64,000 nt of DNA, taken from an uncultured Candidatus Poseidoniales archaeon (GTDB taxonomy: Archaea; Thermoplasmatota; Poseidoniia; Poseidoniales; Poseidoniaceae). This document shows positions 26,784 to 33,997 of the stretch, piece by piece; position 1 is the first letter of the stretch; each line of letters starts with the position of its first letter. The position numbers and the translations under genes are program-made. Below the pieces are notes generated by a model, which saw only the letters and a program-made list of their open reading frames with translations, made no database searches and was not told the DNA's origin. The stretch is from the NCBI GenBank assembly GCA_902563095.1, contig CACEWA010000002.1, positions 1 to 64,000 of the forward strand. The letters are read 5' to 3'.

Positions 26784-27755
26784 ATGCAGGTCGTAGTCCT
26801 AGCAGGAGGTATTGGCTCACGCCTACGCCCTTGGACAAACGATATCCCTAAACCTCTCCTTCCAATGCTGGATGCAACGCTTCTGGAAAGGGTAGTAGAA
26901 GGGGTTCCAAGCGATTTAGTCGATGAAGTGATAGTGGCAGGCGGCTACAAAGTCGATATGATTAGAGATTATTTTCGCAAAGCAGATGTTGATTTTGATA
27001 TTAGAATAGTCCCCGAAGATGAACCCCTAGGCACAGGAGGTGCTCTAGGAAATTGTCGTGATGTGATTTCGGGGAGATTCGCTTGTTTCAATGGAGACAT
27101 AGTTTCATCTTTAGATGTAGGAGAGATGCTTGATCAGCATTCTTCTATGAATGTGAAAGGAACTCTTGCATTATGGGAAGTCGAAGATCCTACCAGATTC
27201 GGAATAGTTGGAATAGATTCCAATCATAAGGTCACACAATTCAAAGAAAAACCAAAGCCAGAAGAAGTATTTTCTAATTTAATCAATGCAGGCTCTTATG
27301 TTCTTGAAGATGATGTCTTCGATATAATGCCAAAACACAAACACAGTCTCGAGAGAGATGTATTTCCTGTACTTGCTGAAGAAGGAAGTTTGGCAGGTTT
27401 ACCATTTGAGGGATACTTCATAGATGCCGGAACTCCAAGTAGTTGGCATGAAGCAGTACTGCGATGTATAGAAGAAAAGAGATTCAAAACAGGTTCGGTT
27501 ACTGGCGGTACTTGGCACCAAGGAAAGCACACAATTGCTAGAAATTCAATGGTTCAAGATGGATGTTTTGTCGCGGGTGAAGTTAGCGATTCAACACTCC
27601 TCAAGGGCGTTACAATCAATTCGGGTGCAGTTGTTTCAAATTGCTTGATTGGTGAGCGTGCAGTTATTGGTAGTGATGCTAAATTGACAAACGTTGTAGT
27701 TGGCCACGGCAGCGTAGTCCCAGCAGGCCATATCCAATCCGAAGGTACGATTTGA
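26784..27755 (+). CDS. sugar-phosphate nucleotidyltransferase
   Basis: 323 residues starting MQVVVLAGGIGSRLRPWT, with NDIPKPLLPM completing the nucleotide-binding signature. GTGGALGNCRD, CFNGDIVSS (metal-binding Asp) and FKEKPKPEEV follow. The C-terminal ~70 residues form hexapeptide-type strands (GCFVAGEVSDSTLLKGVTIN) of a short left-handed beta-helix. This fits mannose-1-phosphate guanylyltransferase or glucose-1-phosphate thymidylyl/uridylyltransferase, and the sugar cannot be fixed from sequence. The ATG at 26784 is preferred over an upstream GTG. It probably supplies glycosylation of the surface proteins. Confidence 0.88.
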   Translation: MQVVVLAGGIGSRLRPWTNDIPKPLLPMLDATLLERVVEGVPSDLVDEVIVAGGYKVDMIRDYFRKADVDFDIRIVPEDEPLGTGGALGNCRDVISGRFACFNGDIVSSLDVGEMLDQHSSMNVKGTLALWEVEDPTRFGIVGIDSNHKVTQFKEKPKPEEVFSNLINAGSYVLEDDVFDIMPKHKHSLERDVFPVLAEEGSLAGLPFEGYFIDAGTPSSWHEAVLRCIEEKRFKTGSVTGGTWHQGKHTIARNSMVQDGCFVAGEVSDSTLLKGVTINSGAVVSNCLIGERAVIGSDAKLTNVVVGHGSVVPAGHIQSEGTI

Positions 27756-27794
27756 ATCGCAGTTTCCAAAAAGGATACGCTCTCAGGGCATGGC

Positions 27795-28454
27795 ATGGAT
27801 GCCCCATTAATCGTTGTAAATTTCAAGACTTATTCTTCCGCCATGGCAGGTGCTGCTGACATGTTAGGGCAATTGATGGCTGATGTTGAAACCAGTGCGA
27901 GAATGGTAGCTGTTGCTAGTGCCTTTGATCTTTCTAGCGTGAGCGCTATTTCAGGCTTAGAAGTTTGGTCACAGCACTTAGACCCAGTTGGACAAGGCAG
28001 CCACACCGGTTGGTTAGAGCCGCAAACTGCAATCGAAAGAGGTGCTGCGGGAACAATTATCAATCACGCAGAGCACAAGGTCTCAATAGAACATGTGAGG
28101 GATTTGATGGCTATGCTACCAGATGATTTCCCAATTTGTGCATGTGCTGCAGATGTTGATGAGGCTAGAGCCTTAGCAGAATTGGGGCCCACTTTCATTG
28201 CAGTAGAACCACCGGAATTGATCGGAGGAGATATTTCTGTAACAACAGCAGACCCCGCTATAGTTTCTGATACAGTTGCTGCGGTTAAGGAGGTCAATCC
28301 TGATGTGCGTATATTGTGTGGCGCAGGTGTGAAGAACGGCCAAGATGTAGCAACTGCGATTTCCCTAGGTGCAGAAGGAGTACTTCTTGCAAGTGGAGTT
28401 ACCAAGGCAAATGATGTACCAGGCGTACTTAGAGACTTAGTTTCTCTAATTTGA
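27795..28454 (+). CDS. tpiA: triosephosphate isomerase (archaeal short type)
   Basis: 219 residues, the compact archaeal form. VVNFKTY near the N-terminus holds the catalytic Asn/Lys pair, SQHLDPVGQGSHTG and INHAEHK contain the catalytic His region, FIAVEPPELIGG carries the catalytic Glu, and ILCGAGVKNGQD with EGVLLASGVTKA forms the phosphate loop. It interconverts dihydroxyacetone phosphate and glyceraldehyde 3-phosphate. It is the last core-metabolism gene before the accessory stretch beginning at about 28.5 kb. Confidence 0.95.
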   Translation: MDAPLIVVNFKTYSSAMAGAADMLGQLMADVETSARMVAVASAFDLSSVSAISGLEVWSQHLDPVGQGSHTGWLEPQTAIERGAAGTIINHAEHKVSIEHVRDLMAMLPDDFPICACAADVDEARALAELGPTFIAVEPPELIGGDISVTTADPAIVSDTVAAVKEVNPDVRILCGAGVKNGQDVATAISLGAEGVLLASGVTKANDVPGVLRDLVSLI

Positions 28455-28468
28455 TGTTGGTGTATGTC

Positions 28469-28510
28469 GGGTTAAATTTTATATTCTCAATAATCAATCG
28501 CTTATCATGG
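28469..28510 (+). repeat. duplicated promoter/leader, copy 1
   Basis: 42 bases from GGGTTAAATTTTATATTC through the start codon of the next gene are repeated at 28925-28966 with 39 of 42 identical. The TTTTATATTC at 28477-28486 begins exactly 30 bases before the ATG, as expected for a TATA box of a leaderless or near-leaderless archaeal transcript. Confidence 0.8.
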
Positions 28511-28893
28511 TGATAGAAGACGGACTTTCTGCAGGAGAGGCACCCAATAGTATCTCCATTCCGTCCAATAATATTCCAACAAAAGAACCGCATCATTGCA
28601 AGTTTGATGACTGCCTAAATCCGAAAAAAGGATTCGGAGATTTTTGTCGCCAGCATAAGGCAATAGGCAAGATAATTGCTGGTAAAATTGCTCGAGAAAA
28701 AGCGAATAGTGTTGATCCTAGCATGTTGAAGTACGATGAAGCATTGCGAATTCAGGAATCTGCATCGTCGTCAGTATTCGTGGAAGAAATGATGAAGATA
28801 ATTCTAGGGGTGGCTGTACTTTTCCTATTTTTATACATATTTGTGGTTTTGCCATACAGGGGATTCATTGATATCATAATGGGAAGAGCATAA
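28507..28893 (+). CDS. CX4CX10CX2HK knuckle protein with C-terminal membrane helix
   Basis: 128 residues, no family recognised. A knuckle with spacing C-x4-C-x10-C-x2-H-K (CKFDDC to CRQHK, about residues 38-58) is followed by a basic helix (GKIIAGKIAREKANS) and a C-terminal membrane helix (MKIILGVAVLFLFLYIFVVL). The Cys3His set is suited to one zinc ion. The next gene downstream and one at 35.1-35.7 kb share the knuckle. It is driven by the duplicated leader. A membrane-tethered nucleic-acid- or protein-binding factor is a guess. Confidence 0.65.
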   Translation: MVIEDGLSAGEAPNSISIPSNNIPTKEPHHCKFDDCLNPKKGFGDFCRQHKAIGKIIAGKIAREKANSVDPSMLKYDEALRIQESASSSVFVEEMMKIILGVAVLFLFLYIFVVLPYRGFIDIIMGRA

Positions 28894-28924
28894 TAATGTC
28901 ACTGCCACATTTCTAATGCTTGCT

Positions 28925-28966
28925 GGGTTAAATTTTATATTCTTAATAATAAATCGATTATCATGG
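28925..28966 (+). repeat. duplicated promoter/leader, copy 2
   Basis: Second copy of the 42-base leader seen at 28469-28510, again with TTTTATATTC (28933-28942) 30 bases before the ATG. The equal spacing and 39/42 identity suggest duplication of gene plus promoter, with the leader better conserved than the coding parts, and hence selection on the promoter. Confidence 0.8.
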
Positions 28967-29604
28967 AGGTAGAAGATATTTCATCCGACAAAACATCAGG
29001 AGTAATCAATATTGAAATTCCAAAAAGTGGTGCAGAAGATAATCAGGGGATGGCCTTAAAAATAGGTCAGACGCATCAAAAAGCATCACACATTTGCATA
29101 TTTGGTGATTGTGAAAAAGGAAAAAGAGGCGGGAGTGATTTTTGCCGTAAACATAAAGCAGAGGCAAAGATCCTATCTGGAAAGATCGCTCGCCAAAAAG
29201 CGATTGCAAAGATAGCAGCAAGAGATAATCAAAACCAAGCCGTAGAGGTCAATAGATTACCACCCTCATCTCTAAGCGACAATAATAACATCTCTCGAAG
29301 TGATGCAACCCCTGCTCTAGTAGGTTGGTCATTGGGGTTAGGATGTCTTGTTGTATCATGGCTTTTACTTTTTTCAGATGCACCTGGAGATGAAACAATA
29401 TTCATCTCTTTTACCCTTTTATTGACAGGATGTTGGTTGATAATGTCTACATCTAAATCTCGTGAAGAAACTATTGCTTTATCGATATTAGTAATTCCGT
29501 TTGTATGTTTGACATTATTTTTGATGTTTGTAGTTTCTTTGTTTGCGAGCTCGTCTGGAGGATGTTACGGTGTGTGTGGGCTATCTGGATGGGGTGGCCC
29601 GTAA
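28963..29604 (+). CDS. CX4CX10CX2HK knuckle protein with several membrane helices
   Basis: 213 residues, paralogous in its first ~90 residues to the preceding gene. The knuckle CIFGDC to CRKHK keeps the same C-x4-C-x10-C-x2-H-K spacing and is followed by a similar basic helix (AKILSGKIARQKAIAKIAAR). A Ser/Asn-rich linker then leads to three or four hydrophobic segments (LVGWSLGLGCLVVSWLLLF, IFISFTLLLTGCWLIM, FVCLTLFLMFVVSLF). The membrane part differs entirely from the sister gene, so the knuckle acts as a mobile module. Function unknown. Confidence 0.65.
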   Translation: MEVEDISSDKTSGVINIEIPKSGAEDNQGMALKIGQTHQKASHICIFGDCEKGKRGGSDFCRKHKAEAKILSGKIARQKAIAKIAARDNQNQAVEVNRLPPSSLSDNNNISRSDATPALVGWSLGLGCLVVSWLLLFSDAPGDETIFISFTLLLTGCWLIMSTSKSREETIALSILVIPFVCLTLFLMFVVSLFASSSGGCYGVCGLSGWGGP

Positions 29605-29605
29605 C

Positions 29606-29622
29606 TAAAACGGGTGTAGCAA
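29606..29622. other. short inverted repeat after the knuckle gene
   Basis: CCCGT and ACGGG flank a seven-base A-rich loop around the TAA stop at about 29599-29615. It may be a terminator hairpin or part of the adjoining repeat element; the assignment is positional only. Confidence 0.3.
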
Positions 29623-29623
29623 G

Positions 29624-29690
29624 GGTAGCATTAGCAGCGACCCACTGCAAACCCTTCGTATTCTCATATGATTGCTAAGGGTAATCGGAT
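29624..29690 (+). repeat. intergenic repeat element, copy A
   Basis: 67 bases with 64 identical to 31332-31398. It begins GGTAGC, contains CCCACTGCAA followed by a CCC-TCG segment and ends GGTAATCGGAT. TTAGCA near its start and TGCTAA near its end are complementary, so it can fold back. It lies 44 bases upstream of the HEPN-like gene, oriented with it. Confidence 0.8.
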
Positions 29691-29734
29691 AGGCCCTTTG
29701 AAATATCTGAAGACATCAGCAGTATTTGGTTACA

Positions 29735-30799
29735 ATGACTGTTTATTCATTTATGATGACTGGGATCAGAGGCAATAGGCCCTTGGACCCCGAATTTAAG
29801 GCTGAATATATGTTTGATTCCTTTCTAACAGTTGAAGGTAATGATAACCCAATTATCTCAGTCCCAACCTTCCCGGATGTATTTTTCTGTCCTTTCCTTC
29901 CTAAGGGAAGCACATTAGATAAATTTGTAAATAAATGGGATTATCCACACTTTGCTATTCATTTTCCTAATACTTTTTGTGAACTTGTAATTGATGATTC
30001 AAGATGGGGAGATCCCGAATTCATGCCTGATTATGCGAGCCGCAACGAGCGTGAAAAATGGGACACAGTTATGACTGTCGCATCTTCCTTAATGATAGCA
30101 TTACGATTATGCCATTACAATCGATTCATCAACTCAATGGTGCTAGTAGGTTCTACATTGAATAATTTACATTTAGCGCCTGATAACTCGATTAAGTTGT
30201 ATCCTTTTCATCCTATTTCCCATCCGATGTGTCCATTTATGGAGGACATTAGTCGCTCAAAAATAACGCTCACAAATGATGATTTTAAACAAGTTATTGC
30301 GACTCATCTAAAGTTATACAATTTAATGCATACAGCAGACTTTGAAGCAGTAACAATCGCTTTAGGAGAATACTATAATGATTCACATCCAAGAACAAAG
30401 ATGGTAATCATTTGGTCAGGCATAGAGTGTTTGGTGAAACCTCCAAGTGTTGGTATAAGAAAGGCGCTGAAAACAAGAATCTCTATGATTTTAGGTAAAG
30501 ATAGAGAAGAAAAAACTCGTATTTTCAAAAAAGTTGCAAAGTTGTATGATACTCGTTGTCATGCAACACATGGAAAGGCGTTTGCAAAAATCGATTATAG
30601 TAAAAAACCAACTGAAGTAAACATCCAAGATGAAACTACTGAACATCTTGGTGCAATGATAGATTCGTATGAAATCTTGGAGGAGTTACTTTGGAAAATG
30701 ATTCACAATGAAAGAATGTATGACAATGAAGAGTTAGAACTAATGCAAGAAGAATTTATTTCAAAGTTTCCTGATTTGTTTCCAAAACAGGAAAAATGA
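29735..30799 (+). CDS. ApeA/HEPN-like putative RNase
   Basis: 354 residues. The N-terminal ~190 residues are an unrecognised alpha/beta region. The C-terminal half looks like an ApeA-type HEPN domain: a helix FEAVTIALGEYYNDS, then RTKMVIIWSGIECLV, LKTRISMILG and the RX4H motif in TRCHATHGK near residue 273. HEPN proteins with R-x4-6-H are metal-independent RNases common in toxin-antitoxin, Abi and anti-phage systems. No obvious antitoxin adjoins it. ATG 29735 is preferred over an upstream TTG; GAAATATCT about 30 bases before may be the TATA box. Domain assignment is by motif and helix pattern. Confidence 0.55.
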   Translation: MTVYSFMMTGIRGNRPLDPEFKAEYMFDSFLTVEGNDNPIISVPTFPDVFFCPFLPKGSTLDKFVNKWDYPHFAIHFPNTFCELVIDDSRWGDPEFMPDYASRNEREKWDTVMTVASSLMIALRLCHYNRFINSMVLVGSTLNNLHLAPDNSIKLYPFHPISHPMCPFMEDISRSKITLTNDDFKQVIATHLKLYNLMHTADFEAVTIALGEYYNDSHPRTKMVIIWSGIECLVKPPSVGIRKALKTRISMILGKDREEKTRIFKKVAKLYDTRCHATHGKAFAKIDYSKKPTEVNIQDETTEHLGAMIDSYEILEELLWKMIHNERMYDNEELELMQEEFISKFPDLFPKQEK

Positions 30800-30810
30800 G
30801 CATCAAACAA

Positions 30811-30880
30811 AGAGGTCCCCTTCATATGCATGGGTATGCAAAGGGTACGCTCGAACAGGACGGACTGCAACCCCCGAATC
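30811..30880 (+). repeat. intergenic repeat element, degenerate copy
   Basis: Starts GAGGTCCCC, contains CATATGCATGGGTATG and then GGTACGCTCG and GGACTGCAACCCCCG. It aligns with the GGTAGC...CCACTGCAAGCCC core of the copies at 29624 and 31332 but is more diverged. It lies directly after the HEPN-like gene. Confidence 0.5.
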
Positions 30881-30938
30881 CAGGTTTACCGTGTACAAGG
30901 GTGTTTACCATAACCCCTCGTGAGCATAAGCAAACCAC

Positions 30939-31205
30939 TTATTCACTTTCTGAGTCCAGAACTATCTCATCTTTCTTTCTTTTTGAGGGAGAAAGAAAGG
31001 ACAGAATGAGCAATATTAATCCGCCTAAACAACAATGTGGGCCACCCAACATCAGTAAACCAACAAAATCAATCGGGGCCACCCCGTCCTTGATCGCAGC
31101 GGCTACCATGGGAAATACCCACGCAGCGAACATCATGGCCACAAGAAATCCAAAGATCGCCTCCGGGTTTCTACCCGTTGTTGGATCTGTTGCCACACTA
31201 CTCAC
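30939..31205 (-). CDS. small two-helix membrane protein, unknown
   Basis: 88 residues beginning with GTG. Two hydrophobic segments (IFGFLVAMMFAAWVFPMVAAA and FVGLLMLGGPHCCLGGLILLILSFL) are joined by a short acidic loop, and the C-terminus is basic then acidic (SPSKRKKDEIVLDSESE). A plus-strand open frame covers the same bases, but this strand shows clear membrane-protein composition. It is one of several small orphan membrane proteins in this stretch. No function can be assigned. Confidence 0.5.
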   Translation of the reverse strand: MSSVATDPTTGRNPEAIFGFLVAMMFAAWVFPMVAAAIKDGVAPIDFVGLLMLGGPHCCLGGLILLILSFLSPSKRKKDEIVLDSESE

Positions 31206-31507
31206 AGATACTCACAGCATTTAATCTGACCCTCAATTCACAGCCTCCATTTCTTAGGACGTATGAGCAACGGGCATACTCAATGATGAGTGTATACAAG
31301 GGGGTCCCATGTGGTTGTATGCGCCTACAACGGTAGCGTTAGCAGCGACCCACTGCAAGCCCATCGTATTCTCATATGATTGCTAAGGGTAATCGGATGA
31401 ACCCTTCTTATGCAGTAAATACCCTTTACAAATGTGGACATTTGTCAAAGGTCTTCTTCGCAAATCTGGCAGTACATTGAAAACTTACAGGCGTCCTTAG
31501 AAGTAAT
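31206..31507. other. 302-base intergenic region holding a full repeat element
   Basis: No coding region is convincing here. The region carries the most complete intergenic repeat (about 31298-31398) and an AT-rich stretch before the next ATG. A perfect inverted repeat, GTTGTA-TGCGCC-TACAAC, occupies 31314-31331. It probably contains divergent promoters for the genes on both sides. Confidence 0.55.
31298..31398 (+). repeat. intergenic repeat element, copy B (most complete)
   Basis: An upstream module (AAGGGGGTCCC and the hairpin GTTGTA/TACAAC at 31314-31331) is followed by the 67-base core at 31332-31398 that matches copy A at 64 of 67 positions. It sits 109 bases upstream of the membrane-protein gene at 31508, in the same orientation. 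Confidence 0.8.
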
Positions 31508-32251
31508 ATGGCCATTGCTCAAGAACCTCAGTGGTTGAATAAATTCATTGCTGGTTTGTTAGGGCTGTTGGGCATTCCACTAGTGGTGCAAGGTATTGTC
31601 ATGGCATCGCACGCATCGACCGATATGACTGGAACGATTCTTATTATCGTGGGTTTGCTCCTTTCTTTCGGAGCTTGGAGGTTATGGCCGGCTTCAACGT
31701 CGAAAAAAATTCTGAATTCAAACGGACAGGAACCACCGTCTTCCTCTACAGAGAGTTTTCCACTATTGCTTACTGGGATGTCGGTTATCATGACGATAAT
31801 TTGGTCAATGGGTTTTACAACTGGCGACGATGATTTATTAGGGGCTTGGGCAATAATATCGCCAGTTTATCTCATTTGCTTGGGTCATAATTTTTCGCTC
31901 CATGATGGAATGGTTAAGAAATTGGTTCCATTTTCTGCATCACATGCCTTGGCATGTTTAATTTGGGTAGTCTTTTGGATTATATACGGACATCCTTGGG
32001 GATGGAGTGGCGAACAATTTAGTGAGATAATTTGGCTATCTATCCTCCCACCAATTATTCTTACAATATGGAATGAATTCTTTGTTGAATCTTCTGACAT
32101 ACAACCATTACGACGAGTTGGAATTGTTGCATCCTTACCCTTCTGCGTCACAGGTTTTGTTGGACTGATATTTTTCATACCAACACTAATTCTACTTTCA
32201 CTTGCCAGACTATTCTTCTACAATCGCTATGAAAGAAAGAATGAATCATAA
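31508..32251 (+). CDS. polytopic membrane protein, unknown
   Basis: 247 residues with about seven hydrophobic segments (FIAGLLGLLGIPLVVQGIVM, TILIIVGLLLSFGAWRLW, LLLTGMSVIMTIIWSMGF, LACLIWVVFWIIYG, IIWLSILPPIILTIW and a last pair near the C-terminus). A Ser/Pro-rich linker separates the first two from the rest. There are no catalytic motifs. It is an orphan gene preceded by repeat element B and followed by a degenerate copy, typical of this accessory stretch. Confidence 0.6.
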   Translation: MAIAQEPQWLNKFIAGLLGLLGIPLVVQGIVMASHASTDMTGTILIIVGLLLSFGAWRLWPASTSKKILNSNGQEPPSSSTESFPLLLTGMSVIMTIIWSMGFTTGDDDLLGAWAIISPVYLICLGHNFSLHDGMVKKLVPFSASHALACLIWVVFWIIYGHPWGWSGEQFSEIIWLSILPPIILTIWNEFFVESSDIQPLRRVGIVASLPFCVTGFVGLIFFIPTLILLSLARLFFYNRYERKNES

Positions 32252-32330
32252 TCTGAAAAGAACTATGAGTTACTAATTTTTCATAAATATCTAAAAATAG
32301 CCTATCCAAGAATAATTGCGTGATAGAATG

Positions 32331-32386
32331 CAAAGGGCCCCTTTGTATGGACGGTCATACGAACGGTACCCATTGCAAACCCGTCG
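32331..32386 (+). repeat. intergenic repeat element, shortened copy C
   Basis: CAAAGGGCCCC is followed by the inverted repeat GTATG-GACGGT-CATAC (32345-32360) and ACGGTACCCATTGCAAACCC. It aligns with copies A and B but lacks the bases between GGTA and CCCA. It lies between two convergent genes. Confidence 0.55.
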
Positions 32387-32419
32387 TTTCAGAGGGTTTC
32401 ACATGGGTTGTATAATCAT

Positions 32420-32815
32420 TCAATCTTTCGACTTCATGTAGAAGAGGCCAGCTATAAGGAGCACGCAGGGTAGATTTGCTGTGACCATGTTCATACCTGG
32501 ATCGATGACGCCTGATGCAAGTGTGTAGATGTTGACGATGATTAATGGAAGCCAGATGTAGAATTGCATCATTCCAAATGGCTTCAGGTTCTCACCAGTG
32601 AATGATTTAGCGGTCCAATTCAGCATTGCAATACCAAACACCGCAGCTCCTGCCCACATACCTACGTTGATCATCCCCTCTGATGTGGTCGAGTGCCCGA
32701 TCAGTTCGAGGAATGTCTTACCAGCAAATACCAGCCCAATCGCGAAAATCATGAGATAGGCAGCGTTTATTTTCAGTAGTAATTCTAATGTCAGACCTTT
32801 ATTTTCGTTTTCCAT
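32420..32815 (-). CDS. four-helix membrane protein, unknown
   Basis: 131 residues with four membrane helices (AAYLMIFAIGLVFAGKTFLEL, MWAGAAVFGIAMLNW, MMQFYIWLPLIIVNIYTLA, LPCVLLIAGLFYM). The four-helix size and GLVFAGKTFLELIG pattern resemble small DoxX/DUF4345-like proteins, but no family can be claimed. It is more GC-rich than its neighbours. A diverged repeat element oriented with it lies 138-214 bases upstream. Confidence 0.6.
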   Translation of the reverse strand: MENENKGLTLELLLKINAAYLMIFAIGLVFAGKTFLELIGHSTTSEGMINVGMWAGAAVFGIAMLNWTAKSFTGENLKPFGMMQFYIWLPLIIVNIYTLASGVIDPGMNMVTANLPCVLLIAGLFYMKSKD

Positions 32816-32952
32816 GCAAAAACCTTAGAGCACCGAGTACTTAGTGTTGTTAGCGAATCTCAATCTCAAAGCACTAATTGTTTGAAAGTTGCAATTAATC
32901 GATTCGGATAAGTTACAAGGGGCTATCCGAACATCCACTGAAACGGATATTG

Positions 32953-33029
32953 AATTTCAAAGGGCTTTCAGTGCGTCCTTCGATAGGCTACCCATGGCAT
33001 CGTATGCGTACACAACGGGACCCCTTTCG
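32953..33029 (-). repeat. intergenic repeat element, copy D (reverse orientation)
   Basis: On the minus strand, AAAGGGGTCCCG leads to GGTAGCCTATCGAAGGACG, then CACTGAAAGCCCTTTG and AAATTCAA. It matches the copy at 33608-33657 closely and copy B across the same modules. It is upstream of, and oriented with, the four-helix membrane gene starting at 32815. Confidence 0.6.
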
Positions 33030-33048
33030 GACAGTTTTACTATATTTA

Positions 33049-33522
33049 TCAGATACAGTGGTCAGTTACTACATGTTGGGTAGGACCTGCTCCTCGTAAG
33101 GTCATACAAGTCAAAACAACTGGTGGTCCTTTGAGCACGTTGATGCCAGCAATAAACGCTGAAAATTTAGAATCAATTCGTCCCTTGCTTGTGATTAATT
33201 TCATGGATTTCATGGAAAATTCGGACCCTTGTACAATTATTCGCTCAACGGCTGGACAATTTCTGATGTAATCCCTAATTTGATGAACTAAATGCTGTGG
33301 GTGCATATGATAATTCCACCAAAAATCTGCTTTAATGACGAGGGTTTGACAGCAGTGTCCATAGTGGTGCCCATCAGCCCAAACGGCTACTTCCTGCCCA
33401 TAATTTCCAAAACAATTCTCAATATCTAGATTATTAATCATCGCATCTTCAAAACAAGCAATGAGATGATTCTGGTTGTCGATATTGTGAACAATGTGGT
33501 CGTGTTGGGGATCGCCGAACAT
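33049..33522 (-). CDS. CFGN-family hypothetical protein, copy 1
   Basis: 157 residues of unknown function, paralogous to the protein at 33998-34462. Shared landmarks are CFExA, (I/L)ExCFGNxGxxV, a CC pair followed by LVI, HP, IRNC, ITSxRG with SKF, IxGIN and a terminal RGxGPT. It is rich in His and Cys (HHYGHCC), which could bind metal. It has no signal peptide or membrane helix. The block ending IRNCPAVERIIVQGS suggests an alternating alpha/beta fold of STAS/SpoIIAA-like size, which is only a guess. Repeat copy E lies upstream in matching orientation. Confidence 0.6.
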   Translation of the reverse strand: MFGDPQHDHIVHNIDNQNHLIACFEDAMINNLDIENCFGNYGQEVAVWADGHHYGHCCQTLVIKADFWWNYHMHPQHLVHQIRDYIRNCPAVERIIVQGSEFSMKSMKLITSKGRIDSKFSAFIAGINVLKGPPVVLTCMTLRGAGPTQHVVTDHCI

Positions 33523-33607
33523 GTCGTAACGTGTTATTCATTGTTTTTTAATTCTACTGCCAGTCCAATTTACCAAATTCACAAAGGCTTCATCGTAGCC
33601 CTCGTGT

Positions 33608-33657
33608 ATGAATGAGAAATTCACAAGGGCTCTCAGTGGGGCCTTCACAACGCTACC
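33608..33657 (-). repeat. intergenic repeat element, copy E (reverse orientation)
   Basis: On the minus strand the sequence reads GGTAGCGTTGTGAAGG then CCCCACTGAGAGCCCTTGTG and ends near CTCATTCAT. It aligns with copy B (GGTAGCGTT...CCCACTGCAAGCCC...CTCATATGAT). AGCCCTTGTGAATTT recurs once more as AGCCTTTGTGAATTT about 45 bases further on. It lies 86 bases upstream of the CFGN gene. Confidence 0.65.
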
Positions 33658-33711
33658 GTCTGTATCGCTGTGAGATTAGATGAACCCTAGCAAGGGAATG
33701 CCTAATTCAAT

Positions 33712-33903
33712 TCATTCGGTTTTGCGAACGTTAATTGCGTTTGGACCTTTAGGTCCTTCACCGATTTCAAACTCGACGGTGTCCCCGTCACGGATTTCCT
33801 CGGTTAATTGAGACTTGTGAACAAAGAGATCTTTTCCTTCTTCTTGTTCAATAAATCCGTAGCCTTTTGTTTGATTAAACCATTTTACTGTACCTGTTGG
33901 CAT
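33712..33903 (-). CDS. cspA: cold-shock domain protein
   Basis: 63 residues, a single cold-shock OB domain that binds single-stranded RNA/DNA. MPTGTVKWFNQTKGYGFIEQ contains RNP1 (KGYGFI), DLFVHKSQL contains RNP2, and GDTVEFEIGEGPKGPNAINV completes the fold. It is close to bacterial CspA in length and sequence; such proteins are scattered among mesophilic archaea and usually thought to be acquired from bacteria. It is bracketed by two paralogous CFGN-family genes on the same strand. Confidence 0.95.
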   Translation of the reverse strand: MPTGTVKWFNQTKGYGFIEQEEGKDLFVHKSQLTEEIRDGDTVEFEIGEGPKGPNAINVRKTE

Positions 33904-33997
33904 TGTATGGCCCTCAAAATTTAACTATTTAAGTAAGTAATCCTTTCAACAACAAACATACTAGTTTTGTTCACTTTCAAAGAAAGACAGGCATCAT

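Noticed and set aside
30796..31224. Plus-strand open frame of 142 codons after the HEPN-like gene
   Set aside because: Its translation is low-complexity and without family features, it contains a degenerate intergenic repeat, and the opposite strand encodes a convincing two-helix membrane protein over the same bases.
32889..33083. 64-codon plus-strand open frame in the 32.8-33.0 kb gap
   Set aside because: It covers a repeat element and has no recognisable features; the region is better explained as intergenic.
29624..33657. Calling the intergenic repeats integron attC sites outright
   Set aside because: No integrase gene is present in the window, gene orientation is mixed, and the canonical RYYYAAC/GTTRRRY core pair could not be located convincingly, so only a repeat family is claimed.
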